A DNA stretch of 11,903 bases from Actinomycetes bacterium (GTDB lineage: Bacteria; Actinomycetota; Acidimicrobiia; Acidimicrobiales; RAAP-2), in contig JAJYXE010000020.1 in assembly GCA_021791145.1 (NCBI GenBank), positions 1 through 11,903 on the forward strand, given 5' to 3'. The notes beneath the pieces were generated by a model. That model saw only the letters and a list, made by a program, of their open reading frames with translations, was not told where the DNA came from and did not search any database. Each line of letters opens with the position of its first letter. The first letter of the stretch is position 1. Both the position numbers and the translations under genes were made by a program. Below, piece after piece: positions 6,577-11,903 of this stretch.

Positions 6577-7116
6577 ATGGAGAGCAACGAGATCAAGCGC
6601 ACCGCCTTCCTGGCTCGATTGCAGCCTGGCGACTTCGTCAACTGGGTCACCTTCGACGGGTCAAGCGTTCACGAGGTACACACTGTCACCGACGACGAGA
6701 TCGTGCTGTGCCGTCCTGACGGCTCTGTGGGGACGCATTTTCCTCGCAACGGCGTCATCCACCACGACGCCTACGGCGGGTACGACGACTACCTCTGCCA
6801 GCCGGGGCCGACACAGCTCGAATACTTCCTCCGGCGCCGGTACCGCCGTGTGCTTGAAGCCGCCATCAAGGACATGGACGCCCAGAGCCTCGGGAGGGTT
6901 GCTGAGTTCGCCACCGATGTGAAGGAGGGGGTGGACCGACGCACCCTGTCCACCGGAGAGTTGCGGAAGATCGCCGACCTGCTCGATGCGGGCGAGGAAG
7001 CGTTCAGGGCACTGGAGAGACTCACTGGTCGCCCGGCGCCGATGTCCGGTGGAAGCGAGGTCCAGGACACCTTGCGCTCCATGGCCGACCAACTGGACCG
7101 GGACGGTGCCCGGTGA
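6577..7116 (+). CDS. Hypothetical 179-residue protein, SH3-like N-terminus and helical C-terminus
   Basis: I do not recognise a named family. Residues about 15-60 are strand-rich with turns (GDFVNWVTFDGSSVHEV, then DDEIVLCRPDGSVGTHF), compatible with a small SH3-like barrel. Residues about 78-145 are helical, with FLRRRYRRVLEAAIKDMD and a long amphipathic run TLSTGELRKIADLLDAGEEAF. The protein is acidic overall at the C-terminus. ATG 6577 is fixed by leader D (18-nt spacing), although earlier in-frame starts exist. Its stop overlaps the GTG of the ASCH gene (GTGA), so it heads the second coupled block that leads to the VirB4-type gene. Confidence 0.72.
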   Translation: MESNEIKRTAFLARLQPGDFVNWVTFDGSSVHEVHTVTDDEIVLCRPDGSVGTHFPRNGVIHHDAYGGYDDYLCQPGPTQLEYFLRRRYRRVLEAAIKDMDAQSLGRVAEFATDVKEGVDRRTLSTGELRKIADLLDAGEEAFRALERLTGRPAPMSGGSEVQDTLRSMADQLDRDGAR

Positions 7117-7856
7117 AGGCCATCACCCTGCACCAACCGTGGGCGTCTCTGGTGGCCCAGGGGATCAAGACTATCGAGACCAAATCGTGGTCGACCCACT
7201 ACCGGGGTCGGCTGGCAATCCACGCATCTAAGCGCATTCCCGACGTCGAGATACTCGAAGACGGCCCGGCGGGAGAGCTGTTCGACGATACCCAGCCAGA
7301 CAACCCGGTCGTGGCCCAGTGGTGGAAGACCGAGCGGGCCGACTACCAGCCCGAGAGCATCCCCGCCGCCGAGGACAGGTGGAGCATCTGGACGCCGCGT
7401 TGCGACATCACTCCAATGCCACTCGGTCGGATCATTGCCACCTGCGAGCTGGTGGACGTCGTGCCAATCGTGGGGCGTTGGGAGTGGCGACCCGAAGAGG
7501 CCGACCGGTGTCGGGTGAGCGAAGAGCCCAACGACGGCGATCTGCGACACCAGCGGGGTGGGCTGTGGCTCACTGGATTCCGATGCTGGCCTGCTACTAG
7601 TGCTTCTCGGTCCCGCTGGTACGGCGGCAGTCCCGAACGCATCGAAGACCAGCGCCCCTACGGGGACTTCCGGCCCGGCCGGTACGCCTGGCTCCTCGCC
7701 GACATCAAGGCGACCACCGAGCGATGCCCGGCGTGCTGGGGCTCGGGGTCATACCCCTACCCGACCCGCATGGTCTGCCAGGTGTGTAACGCCAAGCTCT
7801 CGTGCGAGCCGGTACCGGCCCGAGGACGCCAGCGGTTGTGGGAGTGGTCCCCATGA
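7113..7856 (+). CDS. ASCH-domain protein with inserted zinc ribbon
   Basis: The 247-residue protein opens with the ASCH signature: MKAITLHQPWASLV, GIKTIETKSW and YRGRLAIHASK (to residue 40). It continues with LGRIIATCELVDV (104-116) and closes with YGDFRPGRYAWLLADI (183-198) and PVPARGRQRLWEW (233-245). ASCH domains are PUA-like barrels linked to RNA or modified-nucleoside binding; some members are amidohydrolases acting on N4-acetylcytidine. Two departures stand out: a long insertion between residues 41 and 103, and Cys205, Cys208, Cys222 and Cys225 (CPAC..CQVC) placed between the last strands of the domain, where family members I recall run straight from WLLAD to VPARG. The start is GTG 7113, in a GTGA overlap with the previous gene; the stop overlaps the next start. 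The biochemical activity here is unknown. Confidence 0.85.
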   Translation: MKAITLHQPWASLVAQGIKTIETKSWSTHYRGRLAIHASKRIPDVEILEDGPAGELFDDTQPDNPVVAQWWKTERADYQPESIPAAEDRWSIWTPRCDITPMPLGRIIATCELVDVVPIVGRWEWRPEEADRCRVSEEPNDGDLRHQRGGLWLTGFRCWPATSASRSRWYGGSPERIEDQRPYGDFRPGRYAWLLADIKATTERCPACWGSGSYPYPTRMVCQVCNAKLSCEPVPARGRQRLWEWSP

Positions 7857-8128
7857 TGGCGCCACTACCTTCCTGCACTTGCGCTCACGTCAAGCTCGGC
7901 TCCGAGCGGACCGATACCCGGAACTGGGATCCGGACTGCCCGGCGCACGGCACCGAGTCCGACTGGTGGCGGTCTGAGGCTCAGGTCGCACAGCGTCAGC
8001 ACGACGGTACCAGGCTCTGGGTCCTCCAGACCCTTGCCCGACTGGGCCGGCAGGACCGGATCGACCCAAGCGCTGCACAAGAGATCCTGGCGGCTCTCGA
8101 TGGCTCACCGGAGACGAAGGAGGGCTGA
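7853..8128 (+). CDS. Small Cys/His protein (91 residues)
   Basis: The N-terminal half carries CTCAH (residues 8-12) and CPAHG (29-33) separated by GSERTDTRNWDPD, so two Cys-x-Cys/His clusters could hold one zinc. The C-terminal half is helical (VAQRQHDGTRLWVLQTLARL and AAQEILAALDG). This two-part layout resembles small unknown proteins I recall from actinobacterial phages, but I cannot name a family. ATG 7853 overlaps the ASCH stop (ATGA); ATG 7856 directly behind it is an equally possible start. It sits between the ASCH gene and another small gene in the coupled block ending with the VirB4-type ATPase. Confidence 0.7.
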   Translation: MMAPLPSCTCAHVKLGSERTDTRNWDPDCPAHGTESDWWRSEAQVAQRQHDGTRLWVLQTLARLGRQDRIDPSAAQEILAALDGSPETKEG

Positions 8129-8130
8129 TC

Positions 8131-8376
8131 ATGGCCTATGAAGGCGAAGTCGTCGCTCAACTCAGAGATGGCACCGAGATCCGGCGCATGACCGACGCCG
8201 AAGTGGCGTCAAGCGGCAGCCGAGAGCCGCCCCGGTACTGCATCGTCGGGCACTCGCACTGGAATCCAGCCAGCTCGTTCGCCTACGAGGCAGACCGCCT
8301 GGAGCGAGAGGCCAAGCTGTGGCGGGAGGCGGCGATGGTGATTGAGCTGCACAGCCGCCACAGCGCCCAGCGATAG
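8131..8376 (+). CDS. Hypothetical 81-residue protein
   Basis: I do not recognise this protein. It has a strand-rich start (YEGEVVAQLRDGTEIRRM), a turn region with one Cys and two His (CIVGHSHW, residues 37-44), and a helical C-terminus (YEADRLEREAKLWREAAMV, residues 52-70) with heptad-like spacing. ATG 8131 follows GGAGGG closely, a good Shine-Dalgarno, and lies 2 bases after the preceding stop, so the start is well supported. A 32-base gap separates it from the chosen start of the ATPase gene. Confidence 0.65.
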   Translation: MAYEGEVVAQLRDGTEIRRMTDAEVASSGSREPPRYCIVGHSHWNPASSFAYEADRLEREAKLWREAAMVIELHSRHSAQR

Positions 8377-8408
8377 CTTCATCCACGATTCGCCGCATGG
8401 TGGAGGGC

Positions 8409-10931
8409 ATGGCAGGACGCCACAGCTCCTCGATGCCCACCACGCCACTCTGGCCGACCACGCTCCGCTCCAGGTCGAAGGACGGCCGCATCCGTGGCAC
8501 CGACGGCTCCGTGTGGCTCTACCGGGCCGTACCCATGGCCCCGGTGGCCGATGCCAGGTCGCCGGTCGAGGGCTTGGCGGTGGGCGAACCGCTTCGGCTG
8601 GTGCTGGACGACATCTCGGCTGCCACGGCTGTCCGGGTGCCTCGTCGGGGTATGGCGAAGTCGGGGTACCGGGACCTCCACATCCTGCTGGTCAACATCC
8701 CGGTACGGTTCACCCCTCCACGGGGATCGCAGCTCGCCGGTTACCTGTCAGCCATGTTTCCAGACGTCGCCGTTGATCGCCGGATGCTCGTGGTGGGCGT
8801 CAAGCTCAGAGACCAGATCGGCGGCGGGGACCACGGCCTGTCCAAAGCCATCGACTCGGTGGTGCAGACCCTCAGTACCGGGGTCGTTCCGATGTCCGAT
8901 TTCGACGCTGACTTCGCCATGGTGGACGGCATCATGGCGCGAGCCGGGCTCACCACGATGACCCCGGACGACTACCGGATCGCCAACGCATGGTGGAACC
9001 ACGGCTACTCGCCCGACGCTCCGTTGCTCGTCCATACCGACCACATCCACGTCTTCGGGTCGTCCGACTCTGCCCGGCTGGCGGCAACGCTGGTCGATCG
9101 AGACGGCGATGCCTCCTGTGGAGAATGGACATTCGCTGATCACCACACGGTGTCGTTCGGGTGCGTCCAGGACTTCGACCTTCCCTACGTCGACGAGACC
9201 AGCGTGGATGCCCAATGGGTGAGCAGTCTCGTCGAAGCAGGTGCCGTCTGTGTGTCCATCAGGGGCAAGTTGGAGCCACCGCAGGTGACCCGTGCCGAAC
9301 TTCGCCGCCGCAAGAAGCAGGCCATCGACGACGAGGCTGAGCGAGCCAGCCAGAACAAGATGTCTCGCAGCGAGCTGGAAGAGCGCCTGGCCGAGCTGGA
9401 TGAGATGGAGGCGGTTTACGCCATTGGCGGGCCGCCGGTCCTGGTCGAAGCATCGACCGTCGTCGCTTTCACCGGCTTCGACGAGCGGTCAGGGTACGAC
9501 ATGCGCGAGCTGGCCCTCGGCCGCGGTGTGCTGCTCTCGACGATGACCGCCCGGCAGAACACCGCCATGGCAGAGACCTGGCTGGCGTCGAACGTCAGAG
9601 CCGTGCCGTACCTGCACGACATCCCCTCGCACACCCTGGCTGCAAGTGGGCTGCCGAACCTCTCGACGGTTGGCGACCGAGACGGTGCTCTGGTCGGGTT
9701 CACCGAGCGTGACCATCAGCCGAGCTACATGACAGCCACGGCGTCGGCGGACAATGACGCCCTGCCCATTTTCGTCTGTGCGGGCAGCGTAGGGTCGGGG
9801 AAGACGGCGATCATGCAGTTTCTTGCCGATCAGTTCTCCCACCAGACCAACAAACACGGTCAGCGTCGCCCTGTGCTCATCGTCGATCCAAAAGCCGGTA
9901 GTGACTTGAGTCCCGTCGTCCTCGGTGCCGGAGGGCGAGTCGCATCGCTCGACGAACTGACCTCGTCGGACGGCGTGTTCGACCCACTGCGGTTTGCGGC
10001 CCGCAAAGAGGTGGGGGTCGAACTGGCGGCCAGCATGTTGATGTCGATCAACCCTTGGGGGACGGGCAAGCTCGACTACGAAACCCCGCTCATCAAGGCC
10101 CTGTCTTATGGGGCGGACAAGGGCGCCGACTGCACTGGTGTCGCCCTCAAGACCGCTCTCGACGACGGTCAGGCGCCCAAGGAGATGGTCGAGCGGGTGT
10201 TCGACTTGGCCGGTGCGTCGCCGATGTTCCGGGCCTGCGTCGGCGTCCAGGCGGGCGGGCCGCGCCTGCGCTCGTCAGAGGGCATCACCCTCATCAAGGT
10301 GGGACAGGCGTACCTGGACCTCCCCGAGCCCGGCGCTACTGATAGTGCCACCCAGCAGCAGCGCATCGCCCTTGCACTGGTCCGGATGATGGTCTACGGG
10401 TCAGCGATGGCACTCACCGGTCGCCAAGGGGTGCTCATGCTGGACGAGGCGTGGGTGATGCTGTCAGCGGGCCGGAGCGAGGTCGAGCGACTCGGCCGGC
10501 TGGCCCGAAGCCAAGAGGTGCTCCCCATGCTGTTCACTCAGCGGGTCACCGACGCCACCAACGCCGGACTCTCGGGGTACATCGCCAGAGGCATCGTGCT
10601 GCCCATCGAGGACCGCACAGAAGCCGATGCGGCCTGCGAGCTGTTCCGGCTGGAGCCGACGCCCGAGCGCATCGCCCGGATCACGGCCAAGGCTTCTCTC
10701 GGTGGCATCGGAGGTGCGGGTGCAGGGGCTCCGAACTGGTCGTCCATGCGTGCCCTGCGGGACCCGACGACCGGCAGGGTGCTCAGGGGTGCTGTGGGCA
10801 TCTATGTCGACCTCTCCGGGCGGGCGGTCCCCGTCGAGGTGAAGATCCCCAGCGACTTCCTGGCGAAGGCGTCGACCAATCCGGAGGACATCAGGCGGCG
10901 CCTGGCGGCGGCCGGCGAAAGTCCTGGTTGA
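8409..10931 (+). CDS. VirB4/TraC-type conjugation ATPase
   Basis: The 840-residue protein has the VirB4 layout. The N-terminal domain (about 1-300) is divergent. A charged helical stretch (about 300-345; RRRKKQAIDDEAERA) follows, then LSTVGDRDGALVGF (about 418-431) just before the motor domain. Walker A is GSVGSGKT at 459-466 (Lys465). Walker B is VLMLDEAWVML with Asp679 and Glu680, followed by LARSQEVLPMLFTQRVTD, the arginine and glutamine region typical of VirB4. Such ATPases sit at the inner membrane base of type IV secretion or conjugation machines and power assembly or transfer. ATG 8409 is chosen because GGTGGAGGG lies just upstream; ATG 8397 would add four residues. No relaxase, VirD4/TraG-type coupling protein or VirB6-like membrane protein occurs in the window, so partners must lie outside or be absent. 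Confidence 0.88.
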   Translation: MAGRHSSSMPTTPLWPTTLRSRSKDGRIRGTDGSVWLYRAVPMAPVADARSPVEGLAVGEPLRLVLDDISAATAVRVPRRGMAKSGYRDLHILLVNIPVRFTPPRGSQLAGYLSAMFPDVAVDRRMLVVGVKLRDQIGGGDHGLSKAIDSVVQTLSTGVVPMSDFDADFAMVDGIMARAGLTTMTPDDYRIANAWWNHGYSPDAPLLVHTDHIHVFGSSDSARLAATLVDRDGDASCGEWTFADHHTVSFGCVQDFDLPYVDETSVDAQWVSSLVEAGAVCVSIRGKLEPPQVTRAELRRRKKQAIDDEAERASQNKMSRSELEERLAELDEMEAVYAIGGPPVLVEASTVVAFTGFDERSGYDMRELALGRGVLLSTMTARQNTAMAETWLASNVRAVPYLHDIPSHTLAASGLPNLSTVGDRDGALVGFTERDHQPSYMTATASADNDALPIFVCAGSVGSGKTAIMQFLADQFSHQTNKHGQRRPVLIVDPKAGSDLSPVVLGAGGRVASLDELTSSDGVFDPLRFAARKEVGVELAASMLMSINPWGTGKLDYETPLIKALSYGADKGADCTGVALKTALDDGQAPKEMVERVFDLAGASPMFRACVGVQAGGPRLRSSEGITLIKVGQAYLDLPEPGATDSATQQQRIALALVRMMVYGSAMALTGRQGVLMLDEAWVMLSAGRSEVERLGRLARSQEVLPMLFTQRVTDATNAGLSGYIARGIVLPIEDRTEADAACELFRLEPTPERIARITAKASLGGIGGAGAGAPNWSSMRALRDPTTGRVLRGAVGIYVDLSGRAVPVEVKIPSDFLAKASTNPEDIRRRLAAAGESPG

Positions 10932-10964
10932 TCACGATCTGGAAACCCCGCTCTCTCACAGTGC
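10932..10964 (+). promoter_or_regulatory. Start-associated leader, copy B
   Basis: This 33-nt gap after the ATPase stop contains CACGATCTGGAAAC and CCCGCTCTCT (10947-10956), with CCCGC exactly 18 nt before ATG 10965. It matches leader A at 23 of 24 positions across CACGATCTG to CTCTCT. Both copies begin right after a TGA stop placed 18 nt before CCCGC. The copies lie about 9.2 kb apart and precede the only two genes with the [10 protein letters not shown] tag. No Shine-Dalgarno is present. Confidence 0.6.
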
Positions 10965-11468
10965 ATGAGCATTGTGACCCACCAAGCCAGGCAGCCGAGC
11001 GGCACTCCCGTCGGCGGCCAGTTCGCCGCTGTGCAGCACCCGGACGGCCCCGACCTCGCACCGACGGTCGTACCACGAGAGCAGCTCGACGCTGTCATCA
11101 ACGGCAAGATCAAGACCTGGGTCGAATCGAACCTCAACGGCTACGCCGAGACTGGCGTGCTCGACCTGATGGACATCGACGAAGACGAGGCGATCGAGCG
11201 GTACGGGCCGGAGATCGGTGGCTTCATGGCCCGCCTTGTCATCACGGTGCAGTCGGACACCGTCGAGCTGTCACCTGCCGTCTACGAGGGGCCATTGGCC
11301 GGGCCGGCCGAGTACGACACCGGTGGGCATGTCATGGTGATCGATATCGGTCGCCACGGCCGGCGCACCGTTGTTGCCAGCTCGATGTTCTCCGGTACAG
11401 ATCCACCGGTGTTGCCGCCGTTCTCGTCTTGGGTCGAGAAGGCAACCTACGTCGCCGCCGAGCCGTAG
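10965..11468 (+). CDS. Unknown protein with N-terminal [13 protein letters not shown] tag
   Basis: The 167-residue protein shares its tag (residues 9-21) and leader with the gene at 1731, but the bodies do not look alike, so only leader and tag are shared. The rest is acidic: a helical part (about 36-95; [20 protein letters not shown]) and a strand-rich part (about 98-145; [21 protein letters not shown]). No cysteines, membrane segment or signal peptide are visible. ATG 10965 is fixed by leader B. The final codons and the stop (CGAGCCGTAG) fall inside sequence that also belongs to the repeat array on the opposite strand, so the C-terminus may have been set by a junction event. The function is unknown. 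Confidence 0.78.
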   Translation: MSIVTHQARQPSGTPVGGQFAAVQHPDGPDLAPTVVPREQLDAVINGKIKTWVESNLNGYAETGVLDLMDIDEDEAIERYGPEIGGFMARLVITVQSDTVELSPAVYEGPLAGPAEYDTGGHVMVIDIGRHGRRTVVASSMFSGTDPPVLPPFSSWVEKATYVAAEP

Positions 11469-11903
11469 TACCGGGCGTTGCCGAAGCTGAACACGCCACC
11501 ATCTCGGGCGACCTCCCAGTACCCCTGGCCTGTGGGCGTGGCAGCCATGCCCACGACCGGCTGGTTGAGTGGCTTGCCACCCATCGAGCCGTAGAACCGG
11601 GCGTTGCCGAAGCTGAAGAGCCCACCGTCGCTGGCTACTTCCCAGTACCCCTGGCCTGTGGGCGTGGCAGCCATGCCGACGACCGGCTGGTTCAAGGGTT
11701 TGCCCCCCATCGAGCCGTAGAACCGGGCGTTGCCGAAGCTGAAGAGCCCGCCGTCGCTGGCCACCTCCCAGTACCCCTGGCCTGTGGGCGTGGCAGCCAT
11801 GCCGACGATGGGCTGGTTCAAGGGTTTGCCTCCCATCGAACCGTAGAACCGGGCGTTGCCGAAGCTGAAGATGCCACCATCTCTGGCCACTTCCCAGTAC
11901 CCG
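11447..11903 (-). CDS. Repeat protein, beta-propeller-like 42-residue repeats (5' end outside window)
   Basis: The frame is open from the right edge to a TAG at 11447-11449, giving 151 visible residues and an unseen N-terminus. It consists of 42-residue units with [33 protein letters not shown] and ASDGGLFSF. Such repeats are common in large secreted or surface proteins of Acidimicrobiia and probably form blade-like beta structures; partners are unknown. The last unit breaks off after GNARYYGS and ends Ala-Ala-Thr, so the array stops mid-repeat. The gene converges on the tagged gene at 10965 with a 22-base overlap. It may be a host gene next to the element or cargo of it; the window does not decide. 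A start codon within the window is not likely, since the repeat continues to the edge. Confidence 0.82.
   Translation of the reverse strand, partial: GYWEVARDGGIFSFGNARFYGSMGGKPLNQPIVGMAATPTGQGYWEVASDGGLFSFGNARFYGSMGGKPLNQPVVGMAATPTGQGYWEVASDGGLFSFGNARFYGSMGGKPLNQPVVGMAATPTGQGYWEVARDGGVFSFGNARYYGSAAT
11465..11903. repeat. Tandem 126-bp coding repeats (three full units plus 61 bp)
   Basis: Units begin at 11465, 11591, 11717 and 11843, exactly 126 bp apart, each starting GTAG(A/T)ACCGGGCGTTGCC on the plus strand. Units 2 and 3 differ at about 7 of 126 positions by eye; unit 1 (nearest the gene's 3' end) is more diverged. The period equals 42 codons, so the array keeps frame. High similarity suggests recent duplication or gene conversion, and the true copy number may be miscounted in a short-read assembly. 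Confidence 0.92.

Noticed and set aside
8377..8408. A fifth start-associated leader before the VirB4-type gene (CACGAT...GCATG).
   Set aside because: It lacks CCCGCYCTCT and the 18-nt spacing, and the gene has a normal Shine-Dalgarno.
11465..11903. The tandem repeats as a CRISPR array.
   Set aside because: The 126-bp units are contiguous, in frame and translate to a regular 42-residue protein repeat, with no unique spacers.

Overview
The window looks like part of an integrative mobile element in a GC-rich actinobacterium, most likely of the class Acidimicrobiia. The main pointers are the high GC content, frequent GTG starts with tightly overlapping genes, and a terminal array of 42-residue GNARFYGS...[10 protein letters not shown] repeats, a style common in Acidimicrobiia surface proteins. 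No species can be named from this sequence alone.

Layout. Positions 1-243 are a non-coding attachment region. It holds the 3' part of a tRNA-Ile(GAT) gene, from the anticodon stem to CCA, without the 5' half, followed by short direct and inverted repeats that look like recombinase arm sites. An excisionase-like helix-turn-helix gene (244-570) and a complete tyrosine integrase (570-1697) follow, overlapping by one base. Next come a 338-residue unknown protein carrying an N-terminal [13 protein letters not shown] tag (1731-2747), an NAD+-dependent DNA ligase with a C-terminal BRCT domain (2780-4918), and a run of tightly coupled genes: an unknown 95-residue protein, a MazG/PRA-PH-like NTP pyrophosphohydrolase, a SLOG/DprA-like Rossmann protein, an unknown 96-residue protein and a 69-residue Cys-rich protein (to 6544). 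A second block runs 6577-10931: an unknown 179-residue protein, an ASCH-domain protein interrupted by a zinc ribbon, two small proteins, and an 840-residue VirB4-type ATPase. A second tagged protein (10965-11468) follows. The convergent repeat protein (11447 to the window end, minus strand) enters from the right.

How it fits together. Integrase and excisionase would move the element at tRNA-Ile. The VirB4-type ATPase suggests conjugative or secretion-type transfer, although no relaxase, coupling protein or other type IV secretion gene lies in this window. The ligase, MazG-like and SLOG genes form a nucleotide- or DNA-metabolism block of unknown combined purpose. The most striking observation is punctuation. 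The four 32-33 nt gaps downstream of the integrase each carry the same start-associated motif, CCCGCYCTCT, exactly 18 nt upstream of the start codon, with no Shine-Dalgarno sequence. They divide the remaining genes into blocks; almost all other junctions overlap.

All functional calls rest on motif recognition by eye. No homology search or fold prediction was run.
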